A stretch of 64,000 bases of DNA, from NCBI RefSeq assembly GCF_040436345.1, contig NC_133220.1, positions 11,105,664 to 11,169,663 on the forward strand, given 5' to 3'. Positions 1 to 10,439 of the stretch are shown piece after piece. The notes beneath the pieces are model-generated. The model worked only from the letters and a program-made list of their open reading frames with translations. It did no database searches and had not been told where the DNA came from. The position numbers and the translations under genes were made by a program. Numbering within the stretch: position 1 is the stretch's first letter; each line of letters starts with the position of its first letter. Source of the stretch: Pagrus major (lineage: Eukaryota > Chordata > Actinopteri > Spariformes > Sparidae).

Positions 1-206
1 TCCAGAGCTCAAAGCCCTTTACAACACTTGTCACACACATATTCATACACTGATGGCAGACGCAGGGTGCCAACTGGAGCAGTTTGGGGGTTAAGTATCT
101 CGCTCAAGGTTACTTTGATATGCAGCTGGGGGAGCCAGGGATTCGAACAAGCAACCTTCTGATTACTAGATGTCCCGCTCTACCTCCTGAGCTACAGCCG
201 CCCCAG
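1..206. repeat. Dispersed teleost repeat, truncated by window edge
   Basis: This block reads like the common fish interspersed repeat that runs from 'acaacacttgtcacacac' through 'gcaaccttctgattacta' to 'ctcctgagctacagccgccc'. It has no open reading frame of interest. I recognise the wording from many teleost loci, but I cannot name the Repbase family with certainty; it may be a LINE 3' tail or a SINE. Its left end is outside the window. Confidence 0.6.
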
Positions 207-334
207 ACATAAGCACAGACCTGGTGCATACACGTTACCCTGATGCCTGTGTGAACAGGTATGTTTTATGCTGCCTTTTGGGGGCATTTACAGAAGCAGC
301 ACACCGTTCAGGCACTGACAGAGCACTCCATGAT

Positions 335-606
335 CGTGACTGATTTAGTGTTTGGTCTGTAAAACGTCAGAAAATGGTGAAAAATGTTGATCAGGTCCAA
401 GATGATCCTCAAATGTCTTGGTTTGTCGACAGCCTAAAGATATTCAGTTTACTGTCACAGAGGAGTAAAGAAATCAGAAAATATGGAAGCTGGAAGTAAA
501 GATTACGACTTATTTTTCTTAAAGTATGACTCAAACTGATGAGTCGATTATCAAATAGTTGACTATTTTAATAGCTGACAAGCAATTGATTTCTCACTGC
601 AGCTCT
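335..606 (-). repeat. Dispersed repeat family R1, copy 1
   Basis: This is a copy of a very common fish repeat with the segments 'agatattcagtttactgtc', 'agaaatcagaaaatatgga' and 'gatgagtcgattatcaaata', ending in 'ctgcagctctaga'. Further copies in this window lie near 16885-17182, 47130-47380 and, in the opposite orientation, 32836-33160. It is a short nonautonomous element without coding capacity. The strand is assigned relative to the 32.8 kb copy. Confidence 0.6.
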
Positions 607-2436
607 AGACAGACATCAAACATTACAGAAATTCATTTCTGATTACCATATCTCTGATCACAACACAAAAATATTTAAACCACATTACAAGCCTTTTCCA
701 CGACTGAAGTTAACCAAACACCCAGGCACATGCAGAGAACATTTTCCAAAGCCTTCAACTATGTTTGTTATCTTGAGCGAGCATATTTGTGCAAATGAGA
801 TAAAATATGAGCTGCGCTGGGCTCATTTACTGGAGCGAGCGGCGCTTGCAGAGCACTCACACAGATACAGTAATTCATGCACACAATGAAGACAGCCGAA
901 AGTGACACATTTATTCGAAAACATCCGCTCAGACTTTAAATGTGTCACGTTTGATACCGCTCACATTTGTTCTCTCAGCACATCTCACTAAACAAACAAG
1001 TAAGAGATATTGGACACAGTGGCTGCTCCTGCCACACCAAGGGGAGGTCGCACTCCTTCCTGCCTGTGCAATTGCCTTAGCTCAATGACTTATGAAAAGG
1101 AGAACAATCTGTGCACAGATGGGACAGAGATATAAATATTCTGACCTGTCACAAGGAGGCCAGACTACTCTGTTTCTAGCTTCAGGTGATATACGACGAG
1201 GCACAGACAGAGGATTGGAGCTATGCTGGAATGACTTACCTCTAATAAAGGGCAAGAAATGGAGGGGAAACACTCACAGGACAAATGTGGATTTCTTGTT
1301 CCAAACCATCGAGGCTCATCGGTTCTTAGCTGTTTCTGTTCGGATCTTTAATGCAACAACTTCAAACAGAGCGGTTTTGTAACGCCAGATGACCATATGT
1401 TGTCCTGATACATATGTGCATGTGATTTAATGCGTGGTAACTCAGGACAGCCACAGTTGTTTACTACCTACACCTGATCCAGCCGGCAGATTGCCAGCCA
1501 ACACATCAGTACATGTTTTTTTTTTTTAAAGTTTCCCAGGAGAGTCGGAGGCAATTTTCTGTGATGAAAAATCCTCCAGATGCAAAATGCTCATTTCACT
1601 ACTCAATTGATTTTAGACAGTGAAGTCTGCTTAGATTGTAAAGCAGAGCATTCAGATTTAATTGGATGGTGCCATCAGAGCCTGATTGGACATATTAGAT
1701 GGATATAATTGGCTGATTTTAGCTTTGCTGTAGCTTACAATTACATTGGTGTATATTGTGTGTATACAGTAACAAGAAGGGTCCAGTTATCAAGTCACTT
1801 TTCGCAGTTCATCTAGAAAGTGACACGAGGACTTCCGAGAAAGTGACACCTGGATGGTCATTAATTTCTGAATCAATGACCGACTCTGTGGGTTTTCCAT
1901 AAATGTGCCAAATCCTTGTCAAATTGTGTGGCCATAGGAGAAGCTTCATTATTTAGTATTCTACGACGCTTCTCGGTTTGAGTCAACCACAGTTTTTCTC
2001 TAAATAAAACGAGATCTTTCAAACTAAACGACAAACTCGGCTGTCATTAGTTACTGCCTTCCAAAATCACAGATATTAGAGCAGGATACAGTTGTTAGTT
2101 TGTCACATGGTCACATGATTGTCATTGACCCATTAATTTAATTTGGCGAATTGTAGAAGAGCGAGTAACTTAGTTAAGCAGACCATGATGGACAATGAAT
2201 GATAACTCTTATTATTATTTGGTCTCCTTGATTTTTAATAATCAGTATCAGCTTTTGCTCTCTGTGCATTTATATTTTAACCTACATTAGCTCAAACCAA
2301 CACAGAGCTATGAGCCATCAGTGATGTTTTACTGATGACCAGAGGGTGCTCGCCACAGTCCAACCGGCCAGTTCAAAGAAAAACAACACTGCGGAAAAGT
2401 CTGAGGAAGTTGGACTGACCAGGTACGAACAAGGGG
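607..2436. other. Intergenic, no gene seen
   Basis: AT-rich sequence with no recognisable coding exon, RNA gene or ordered repeat. The 96-codon frame at 1092-1382 has no family resemblance and no convincing splice context, so I treat it as chance. Confidence 0.5.
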
Positions 2437-2985
2437 CCTCATTTATGAAAAAAACCTATGTTTAATTTTTATTTTAAGCATGACTTAAGCAGAAAACCAC
2501 AGATAAGTAGGCCAGTTATCTATAAAACTTTACTTTGACAAGGAAATCATCTCTCAGCAAAGTCTAGTCTTGACGTAAGTGATATTCCAGCTGGTTATGT
2601 CGAGCTATCGCATTTGGGGACACATATGCATCCAAGCCTGTGGTGAACTTTGCATGAACTTAATGAACAACAAGCAGAAGCGCAGACACAGTTGCAAGCT
2701 GTGTGTTTCTGTGTTTGTCAACCCAGTATTTAGTCCACTGAATAATACGTGCTGCCGGGCTTCAGTCTCCTCTACCAACGCTGTGACCTCATCTTCCAAA
2801 AAGTTTGATTTTCTACTTCGGTCCATGGCTGGCTATTACTGATGAAACACTCATTTGTGCTGGCATTGAACGAGGAGAAATCACACAGCAGCTGCTGTCA
2901 ATTTAAGTTGTGTTGAGATTTATAGATCACAGGTGATAAGTTACAAATGGGATTTACGCTCAACATCTTCTATGAATCTTAAACT
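2437..2985 (-). mobile_element. Harbinger/PIF-type DNA transposon remnant
   Basis: The left edge, 'aggggcctcatttatgaaa', resembles the terminal sequence of fish Harbinger elements as I recall them. Inside, on the minus strand, lies a frame that looks like the Myb/SANT-like protein these elements encode next to their transposase. The expected right terminal repeat is not clearly visible; the nearest candidate is around 2960-2985 and has diverged. I infer a decayed, internally deleted copy. The right boundary is approximate. Confidence 0.45.
2605..2826 (-). pseudogene. Harbinger Myb/SANT-like DNA-binding protein fragment
   Basis: The minus-strand frame starts MDRSRKSNFLEDEVTALVEE and continues with a QHVLF stretch and a 'GLNTG' turn. 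This resembles the N-terminal helix of the Myb/SANT-like (NAIF1-like) DNA-binding domain carried by Harbinger transposons. In the intact family this domain binds the transposon ends and partners the transposase. After about 45 residues the similarity stops: the expected tryptophan-rich helices are replaced by an unrelated cysteine-rich run, so the domain is broken by deletion or frameshift. It has no introns and no host-gene context. It is best read as a transposon fossil; domestication is unlikely. Confidence 0.5.
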
Positions 2986-5900
2986 TAATCACACCAGAAA
3001 TTATCTTTACGTTATGTTCAATTATTAATCTAAGAACATTTTTATAGGGTCTGCATCTTTTCTAGCACTTAAATGTTGTGCCAAATGCAACAACATGATT
3101 TCTCCAGTACACTCATGCTGTGACGATTTCAAAAACTGTTACAGAATCATAAAAATTCAGTTATGTTTCAGCACAAAAACAGCTTTGAAGACAAAACAGT
3201 CGTGGTCATAGTTAACAGAAACCAATGCTGACCAAACAGGATGTGAACAGCTGTCTCACATGTCACAGAGCTAATAACAACATCACTTCCAGAGAGCCAA
3301 TACCACACACTAGTGGTCCTTTTTAGGTATTCATGAGGCATTTAAGCCGTGCGCAGAAACAACCAATGCTGTGATTCTGCTGTGAAGACAGCCTTTAACG
3401 AGACACTGATTTTAATTCAAAAATTCAAACTGAACTGTTGAAAACAGCTCGCACAAATTGAATTTCTGTTTTTACTAACAAAACTGCAATCAGAGTGTCT
3501 CGTTACAATGTGACATCAAGAACTTGACTTAGCGACAACAGCTGGTTAACAGTTTCTGAAATGAAAACAAAATCATTTTATATAAAATCCACCTTTAACA
3601 TATTTACATGTATTTATCATTATTCATTCTTTGGTGCCATAAAAGCTGAATTTTAGGCACCTCTTTGTTTGTTATAAAGCCTTCTGTACTGACTGCAGTA
3701 ACATCACTGTTTTTTTGATTAGATGCTCACACAGTTGATACAACAGCCTGACACAATACTATGTGATCCATCACCAGTGTTTACGTTCACAGCACCGCGT
3801 CCTACATCCTACATTAGACTCCGCTGAGGCTGAGTGCAACATGAAAAGCATGTTGCTGTCTATATATAGTCATCATTATTATGCAGGGATACCTTATGGA
3901 TGAGCATGAATAAAGCATTCCTTCTTAAGTAGTTTTCTGAAAAGCTTTTGTCTGTTCCTGAACAATCAGTCACTGTGATCTGATACAATTCTATACCATG
4001 GCTGCATCCAGCCAGACCATAATGCATTCCAGTCTTGGACTGTCACGAAGATGAAGTCAATGTGCCTCGAGGGCTTTATTCTGTATGCCATGCCTCTGCT
4101 TCTGCTGATTCTGCTGCTGACATTTTGTCTACTTCCACGTGTCCTCACAATATGATCTGGGAAACCCTTCGTTCACAAAGAAAAGCTTAATTAACCAATA
4201 ATTTACAGTTTTCCAGCAGCCGGTCTGTGCATCTGTTGTTGTTGGCCTTGCGTAGTGAAGAAAATCCCTGAGAGGATTAATTTGCTCGTTCTTCTAATGA
4301 GCAGTTGGAAAAGACATACCTGCCCTGTCGCTGCTCCTTTGAGGATATAGGCATCAAAACAGGATGTGTTGTGATATACATCTACTGGCAGGGTACAGAG
4401 GGGAGGCACACATGAGGGGGAAACAATGATGTAACTGCTTTAACATCTACATTTCAAAATATTCATATATATATGTATGTATATTTCAGTTTATTAAACA
4501 TACTTAAAATGACACTGTTGTTAAATCAACACTGGTATGTAAACATTAAAAAAACACTGATGCATTCAGATGCTGGGTCGGTTATATAAATTAAAAGACT
4601 GATGGATACATGAATTAGCTATATAAGAGTGGGATAATTAAGCCATCTTTACATTTCAACACCCAATCTATAATCTTGACAGCTATTTTGTGTTTTTCTA
4701 CTATATGACATAACATCAACAGTGTCACCGTGACTCCACAGGAGGGCAGCAGATAGATTTAGCTAATTCAACCCTGCTCACACTCCTGGCAGAGCTGAGA
4801 GGTGTTTTTTATCCATCTTGATTTAATTTTGAGGACATTCAGAAGCAAACACTGCTGGACTAAAACAGATACCAGACACATTAATTGAACATGACAGCTA
4901 AAGCTTTCTAAGCCCTCTAATGTGGTCGACTGACCCACCAACCTGTGTGTGGATTCAAGATGTTTAAAAGTGAAAATCATACTCTCACTGCAACCTCAGA
5001 GCCCAGGGGTCGCAGAAGCCAAGGACACAAATGTGCAGTTAAGTGTGGTGCACAAAGGTTTAGTCTTTAGGTTAAATCATCCCTGAAGGTCACATGCTGG
5101 ATAGTGAACACATCGTCATATAATATTCAATCAATATTCAGTGAGTGGTAGCACCTGTTTGCATGATATTTATGTTCTGCAGAAAAAACATACATACATG
5201 TATGACCACTGGGACGCTATAAATTCCATGCAAGTTACAACAATAAACCATTCCCCATAAATCATCCACACTATCGACTTTTTTTTTCATAATTCACACT
5301 GTTTGAGCGCAGCCGTGTTGGGAATTATGCTGATATAGATTGGACACATCTGGCGTCCAGATTGCCAAATATTTGGGAGCCATCTTGCGTGTTAGTTTTC
5401 ATGCTACAAGTGGGCCTAATTAAGTTTAGTTGTATGAGATCATGTCAGTTGATTATGGCAGAATTGAATTTCAGTAAACATGAAGAGTTCTGATTCAGAT
5501 CAGAAAAGAAAATCTCTTGGATAAAGTAATAGAAGTATTGAAGTCATAAAATGTATTATTTTTACTGAAAACTAAAACAGGATTATCACCCGAAATGCAA
5601 CAGCAAGTTTAATTTTCATACTGCAAAAACATGAATAAAATCCAGCATCACAGCTTTCCAATTTCCTGTCGCACAATTCATTTTAATTCTGGCGCAAATA
5701 CGGTTTTACATCACATAAAGTGTCACAGCCCAGCTAAGGACTATTTTTTGACAGAGCTGTACGAGTTGAAGGTTTCTGTGGATAAACACTCATTTCAGTG
5801 CTTCTACAAGTAATTCACAGAGACAGGGTATACTCTTTTTTTTTTAAACCGTGGATCTGTCAGAGTCGTGAAATATTAGTGAGGACAGGAAATCTGTGCT

Positions 5901-6200
5901 CAGTGAGGCTTGCTCCAAGGAATCGCAGGTCAATACAAAATGGAGAACCGTCAATCATGACTGGAAAAAGCCAGAACAGTCGCATACAAATCCAAGCACA
6001 AGATTAAAGAGGCAACAGATCTCCAGATTGAGGCCCAGTGGACAGTCAGCTGTGACAAACAGGGCACACCCATATCGTAACTGTTGACGAGCAGTCGTCC
6101 TTGTGTTGGAAATGGGCAGTGTCTTTCAAAAAATACTTTGCAGGTGACTGGATGAACCAAAGGTATGTTTGGATAAGGCAACTTAAATACTTTGTTTTGC
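2986..6200. other. Intergenic, no gene seen
   Basis: AT-rich noncoding sequence with no recognisable exon. The short frames at 3966-4148, 4203-4409, 4768-4980, 5631-5813 and 5798-6181 resemble no family I know and lack codon bias. Homopolymer runs, for example near 5280 and 5835, are the only simple repeats. Confidence 0.5.
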
Positions 6201-6311
6201 TTAAAAGGTCCAACTATTTGTAAGATAGTTGAATTTCATTCCCAATCCATCAGTATTTGACGAGAACGAGTGAAACTCAATAATCAACTAATTTACAAAC
6301 TGGACCTTTAA
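6201..6311. mobile_element. Hairpin MITE (family M1), copy A
   Basis: The element reads TTAA-AAGGTCCAA...TGGACCT-TTAA. The two ends are inverted repeats, and nearly the whole 103 bp between the TTAA sites folds back on itself: 'gtaagatagttgaatttcatt' pairs imperfectly with 'actcaataatcaacta'. The TTAA on both sides suggests a TTAA target-site duplication, as made by piggyBac-type transposases. That class assignment is inference. There is no coding capacity. Confidence 0.65.
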
Positions 6312-6437
6312 AAAAAGATCTCACAACCTTGCTCTATGTTTGCAGACTACAGTTGTGAGGTGCAGATTCATCTGACATGAACATAATTCCTGGGATACCA
6401 GGCTGTCTGAGGAATGACCTTGAGCAACATAAACTGC

Positions 6438-6636
6438 TTAAAGGTCCAATTTGTAAGATAGCTGATTATTAAGTCTCATTCCCAACTTGTCAAATGCTGA
6501 CAGCTTGGGTTTCCCCAACTCGTCAAATACTGACGCTTTGGGATGATACTGACGACCGACCGTCCCAAGGCTCAGTATCTGACAAGTTGGGAATGAGACT
6601 CAATAATGAATCAATCTGACAAATTGGACCTTTTAA
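6438..6636. mobile_element. Hairpin MITE (family M1), copy B
   Basis: This second, longer copy lies 127 bp from copy A. It begins TTAA-AGGTCCAATTTG and ends CAAATTGGACCTT-TTAA. The arms contain 'aagtctcattcccaacttgt' and its inverted partner 'acaagttgggaatgagactc', so about 190 bp forms one long imperfect hairpin. The central part holds repeated 'tcaaatactgacgctttggg'-like segments. It is flanked by TTAA on both sides. Confidence 0.7.
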
Positions 6637-7221
6637 CAAACATGACAAACTGATGCACAAGAAATTGTTCACAAACAGCCAAAATGAACCTTTTCCAGCT
6701 ACCCCAAGACATGTCCTTATAAAACCAGAGACCAATTCCTTTTATGCGTACACATACTTGATCAATAAAGCCAATTCTGATTCTGATTATTGAGAGATAC
6801 TGGGATACAAAGAGTTTCCCAAAAGCCAAGACAGAACAATGAACAAATGAGGGAAAGATGGAGAAGCTAGTGGAGGAGAACTGACAGAAAAAGATGGACA
6901 GAACTGGCTTGAGAGTAAACATGATTTATATTTTAAGAATTCAGTTTCAAGTTGGCTTCATTTTTGTTACAGTTAACGTAATACTGTTTTTTTCCTCTGT
7001 GACAGAAGGTCTGAAAGCAAAGAGAAAGAGCTCTGTTGGCTGTAAACTTACAGTATTTACTGTATTCATCCCATCCAAGTATCTGTAACCGCAACACAAC
7101 TGGGGAGAAAAATTCCCTGTACAGAGACACAAGCCTGTGTTTCCCTCTATGTGCTTATAGCAGAGGCGGAAGGTTTGATCACATACACAGTTTCAAAGGT
7201 TGGAGGGTCACCTGATCCTCT

Positions 7222-7240
7222 GGGTGTGTGTGTGTGTGTG
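7222..7240. repeat. (GT)n microsatellite
   Basis: A short GT run of about nine units inside a GC-richer noncoding block. Confidence 0.7.
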
Positions 7241-9504
7241 GTAGTCGGGGGGCGCTCTATGCCTCGGGGCAATGGTATAATAGGCACCAACCCACCCCAG
7301 GGGTCAAACCCCTCCAGCCCTCCGACAAAGTGTCCCGCCTCAGTCATATTTGATTTCAAGGGCCAATCTTTGAATTGATGTGTTCTGGACAGGTACGAAA
7401 GAGACCGAGGGAGAGGATTGTGCTCTTTGGATTTTCTTCTTCCCACTTTTCACCGTCAAGCTAACATTGTGCTCGTCAATACTTTGTGCTCAGCTCAGTG
7501 TGAGCCGACTTATCTGATCAAAGACTTTCATGTCAATAAAAGAGGAAATGAGAGTTTGTAAAAGATTAAAAGCTGATATTGGAAGTATTTCTGGTGTTTA
7601 CCATTAGGTTTATAATCAGTTACAGCCTTGTCTGCTACATGAGATCCTCTCTGGCTCATGCATTTGTTCAGCAAAAGATACCAGTACCATTGTGCAGAAT
7701 ACTGTAAGTTTTCTAATCTGGGTAAGTAGGTGTCGGTTTTAACAGTGCATGCTCTAAAATTTAGAGATTTAAGATGTAATATATCAATCAAAAACAATAG
7801 TTTACTAAAAAAAAAATAGTGTATTGTTGTCCCAGATATCATGGAAAGACAAATTACAACTACAACAAGTTGAAATGGAAAACCAGGGGTTGTTTTGTTC
7901 TCTAAAGAATGGTTGCTTGACTTTTTACAAACAAAAAAGTGTGAACACATTATGAAGAAATGCCGCTGAACGATACAGAAAATTCACAACAAGTGCGTCT
8001 GATATAGGGAAACATTCCAACTGGCTGACAGATAATCATTCATGGAAAAATCTCAGTGTACAGTATGTGACAGCAGACTCTTCTGTCAAACCACTCATTC
8101 AGTATATAACCTCTGGGCAGTGGCACTGAATCAATGCCGCAGGGCATCAGTGGTGGGAAGTGAGCCAAACTGGAGATATAGTGCCCTGTAGTGAATGGCT
8201 ATGACTATATCACAAACCCTTATTGTGACAGAGTGTCACTTTGACTTATGCAGTGTTGTAAAAAGTGCACAGAAGTCAGGCTTGAGTAAAAGTAAAGATA
8301 TCGTGTTATAATACTACTTTGGTAAAAGTGAACGTCACCCATATTGTGATAAAATAAATCATTTTAAGGTAGAAGATGGCTTTATATGCAGACAAAATAT
8401 TATACTGTACACTATGAAGGTGAATGACACTAAATCAGTTGAAACTAATCATTTAAACTGTGTGTGGGACAGGTTGGCCCTTCTACCGTTACTGAGGAAA
8501 ACAAGCATAAGGATGTGAAATACTGTAAACATTCATATGACAACTGTTGTACATGAGAGCTCATCTGTCAGCAGGCCGTCCTCCCACCAGCCACACACAC
8601 ACTGAACCCTTTGTAAACAAACGCTGGCGAGAGAGAATAGATCCCTCGATCATCATCATCACAGCTGTAAACACAGATGTGCTGAGAATCGTGTCATGAA
8701 ACAGAAACAGACAAAGCTGAACAGGAAGTACAGTAAGACCCGAACAAATCGTTTGCACATTTCAACAACTGGTGAGCCTTTAAAAGATAAAAAGCCAAAA
8801 ATATTTCAAAATAAAAGAGGCCAGTAGAGACCCAACATATCAGGTGCGGATATGGATTCAGATCAACATTGTTGGTTAAGGACAATGAGCTTTCAGGGTG
8901 GTGAAGACTCAAACAGCCTGACGTGAAATTACAGAATGGCGGTGAAATTTTTTGAATTCTTCTGTTCTATAAGAAATTGAACCCAATGCAGAAATGGTCC
9001 TTTCTGTCAAAGACAACACAGCCATTGTCCTCCAGAGTAGGGGAGCCCTTTCCTGAAAGGCTATCTGCCTGGTGGCCCCGGGCTAATCTGGACTGTGCGG
9101 AGGGGAGGTCACAGGGCACATGCTTCGACTGGTTTTAGCTGGTGGTCTGAGCACAGATCCTTCAGATCACTACTTCAGGTCAGGTGCTCAATTTGCTTGA
9201 GATAATCTGACAAAAGAGCTTACATACCTTCCATTGGTTTTCTGTTTTTTTATTCAGCCCTTTTGTTTCAGAAGAAGCATACCGCCACTGGCTTTGAGAC
9301 TCAGTTTAAGATTTATGGTTGAGCTCAAGCCAGATTAAACAACCTGAGGTGAAGAATCATACACACAGCCTGCTCACATGCACACTCATTGTGTAACAGG
9401 GATGTGCAGGACATTAATTGAAGGTAATGACAATACAATTGAGTCCAGTCTGACTGCCTTCTCAGGGTGTAGCAGCGTTGTAAGGAGAAGATGATAGCAA
9501 TAGT

Positions 9505-9720
9505 GGTGGAATATAAAGTAGATTTACTCAAGCACTGTATTAAGGGTACTTGTACGTTACTTAAGTATTTCCATTTTATGTTACTTTATACTTCCACTCC
9601 ACTGCATATTTGAGGTAATTATGTACTTTTTACTCTACTGTTTATTTAACATCTTCAGTTACTTGTTACATTAAAGATTCAGATCAATAAAACTGAATAT
9701 AACCAACAAATAAAGTTTTG
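9505..9720. repeat. Dispersed fish repeat ('tacttaagtatttccatttt' type)
   Basis: The block begins 'gtggtggaatataaagtaga', continues 'ttactcaagcactgtattaa' and contains 'atgtactttttactctactg'. It is the familiar short dispersed element found in many teleost genomes. Weaker pieces of the same family lie at about 8249-8350, 28629-28700, 57590-57660 and 58650-58760. It has no coding capacity. Confidence 0.6.
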
Positions 9721-10278
9721 TTGTATAATTAGAGATTAAGCTAGCCAGATGTAGTGATGTGTAGTAATTAAGTCAGCGCCTTCTTAACTAGCTGCAGCAT
9801 TTAACTGACGTGCATCAATAAATATAATCCAATAATACATAATATTCTGAAATAGGTCATATTTTTACTTTAAAGCTACTATAAGAGACTATTTATATTT
9901 ATGCAGAAATAGAAATATTCTTGCTGACGGTCTTGTTTGCATCACATAGAGGCATCAGTATTAAATTCAGACTGTTTCAGAACTGTTTTACATTTAAAAG
10001 TGCCAGCCCTATTTTCACTGATGACTATAAGTTAAAAAAAACTTCACCTCCAGGACACCACAACAAGATGAAAATGAAGTTCTGTGTAATCTGCTTATGT
10101 AAACATGACCTCATGCCGGGTACTTGCAACTCAGCATCCAACATAATGTGTAACACATCCATTGTTGACCGGGAAAGGTAAAGCTGGCTGAGATAGACAA
10201 CCTGCGCTACATCTCGCCGTGCTATGTCTTTGTGCTAATCAAATCTGAATGTTTCATAGATGGAGATTAAGCCCTTAC

Positions 10279-10384
10279 TTCCTGCTCAGTTCCACGAAGT
10301 CAGCTGTCTCTTCAAACGCCGGGTCTGAGTTGATGTGGCTGATGAAGGCCAGATGTGGATCACCACAGCGCACACATTTTCTTT
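10279..10384 (-). CDS. Candidate internal or terminal exon of an unidentified gene
   Basis: On the minus strand a strong acceptor ('ctcgatttctctgcag') is followed by an open frame. It begins RKCVRCGDPHLAFISHINSD and goes on PAFEETADFVELSRK, a composition much more protein-like than nearby chance frames (CxxC pair, acidic amphipathic tail). It ends either at a TAA (10275-10277) or at a donor reading GGAA|gtaagg, which would make a 106-nt exon. The first two bases complete a codon begun in an upstream exon. I do not recognise the family. The CxxCG pair could be half of a zinc site, but the second half is not visible. No partner exon was found nearby, so a chance frame remains possible. Confidence 0.3.
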
Positions 10385-10439
10385 CTGCAGAGAAATCGAG
10401 AGTTACAGTGTTGCTTTATAAGACGAGCTGATCTGTGGT

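Larger units (their letters stand above)
6640..10270. other. Intergenic with dispersed repeats
   Basis: No coding gene is seen. A possible LINE 3' tail ends near 6790 ('caataaagccaattctgatt'). Two pieces of the very common fish 'acttaagtaaaagtac' type repeat lie at about 8249-8350 and 9505-9720. A GC-richer block at about 9030-9240, without repeat character, looks like a possible conserved noncoding element, but this cannot be tested here. Confidence 0.45.

Noticed and set aside
7147..7446. 99-codon minus-strand frame
   Set aside because: Its sequence is dominated by the GT/CA repeat translation (TTTHTHTP) and low-complexity proline, with no homology recognised.
7528..7950. 140-codon minus-strand frame
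   Set aside because: It is the longest frame in the left third, but it is rich in Phe/Leu/Tyr from AT-rich sequence. It has no known domain, no codon bias and no splice signals.
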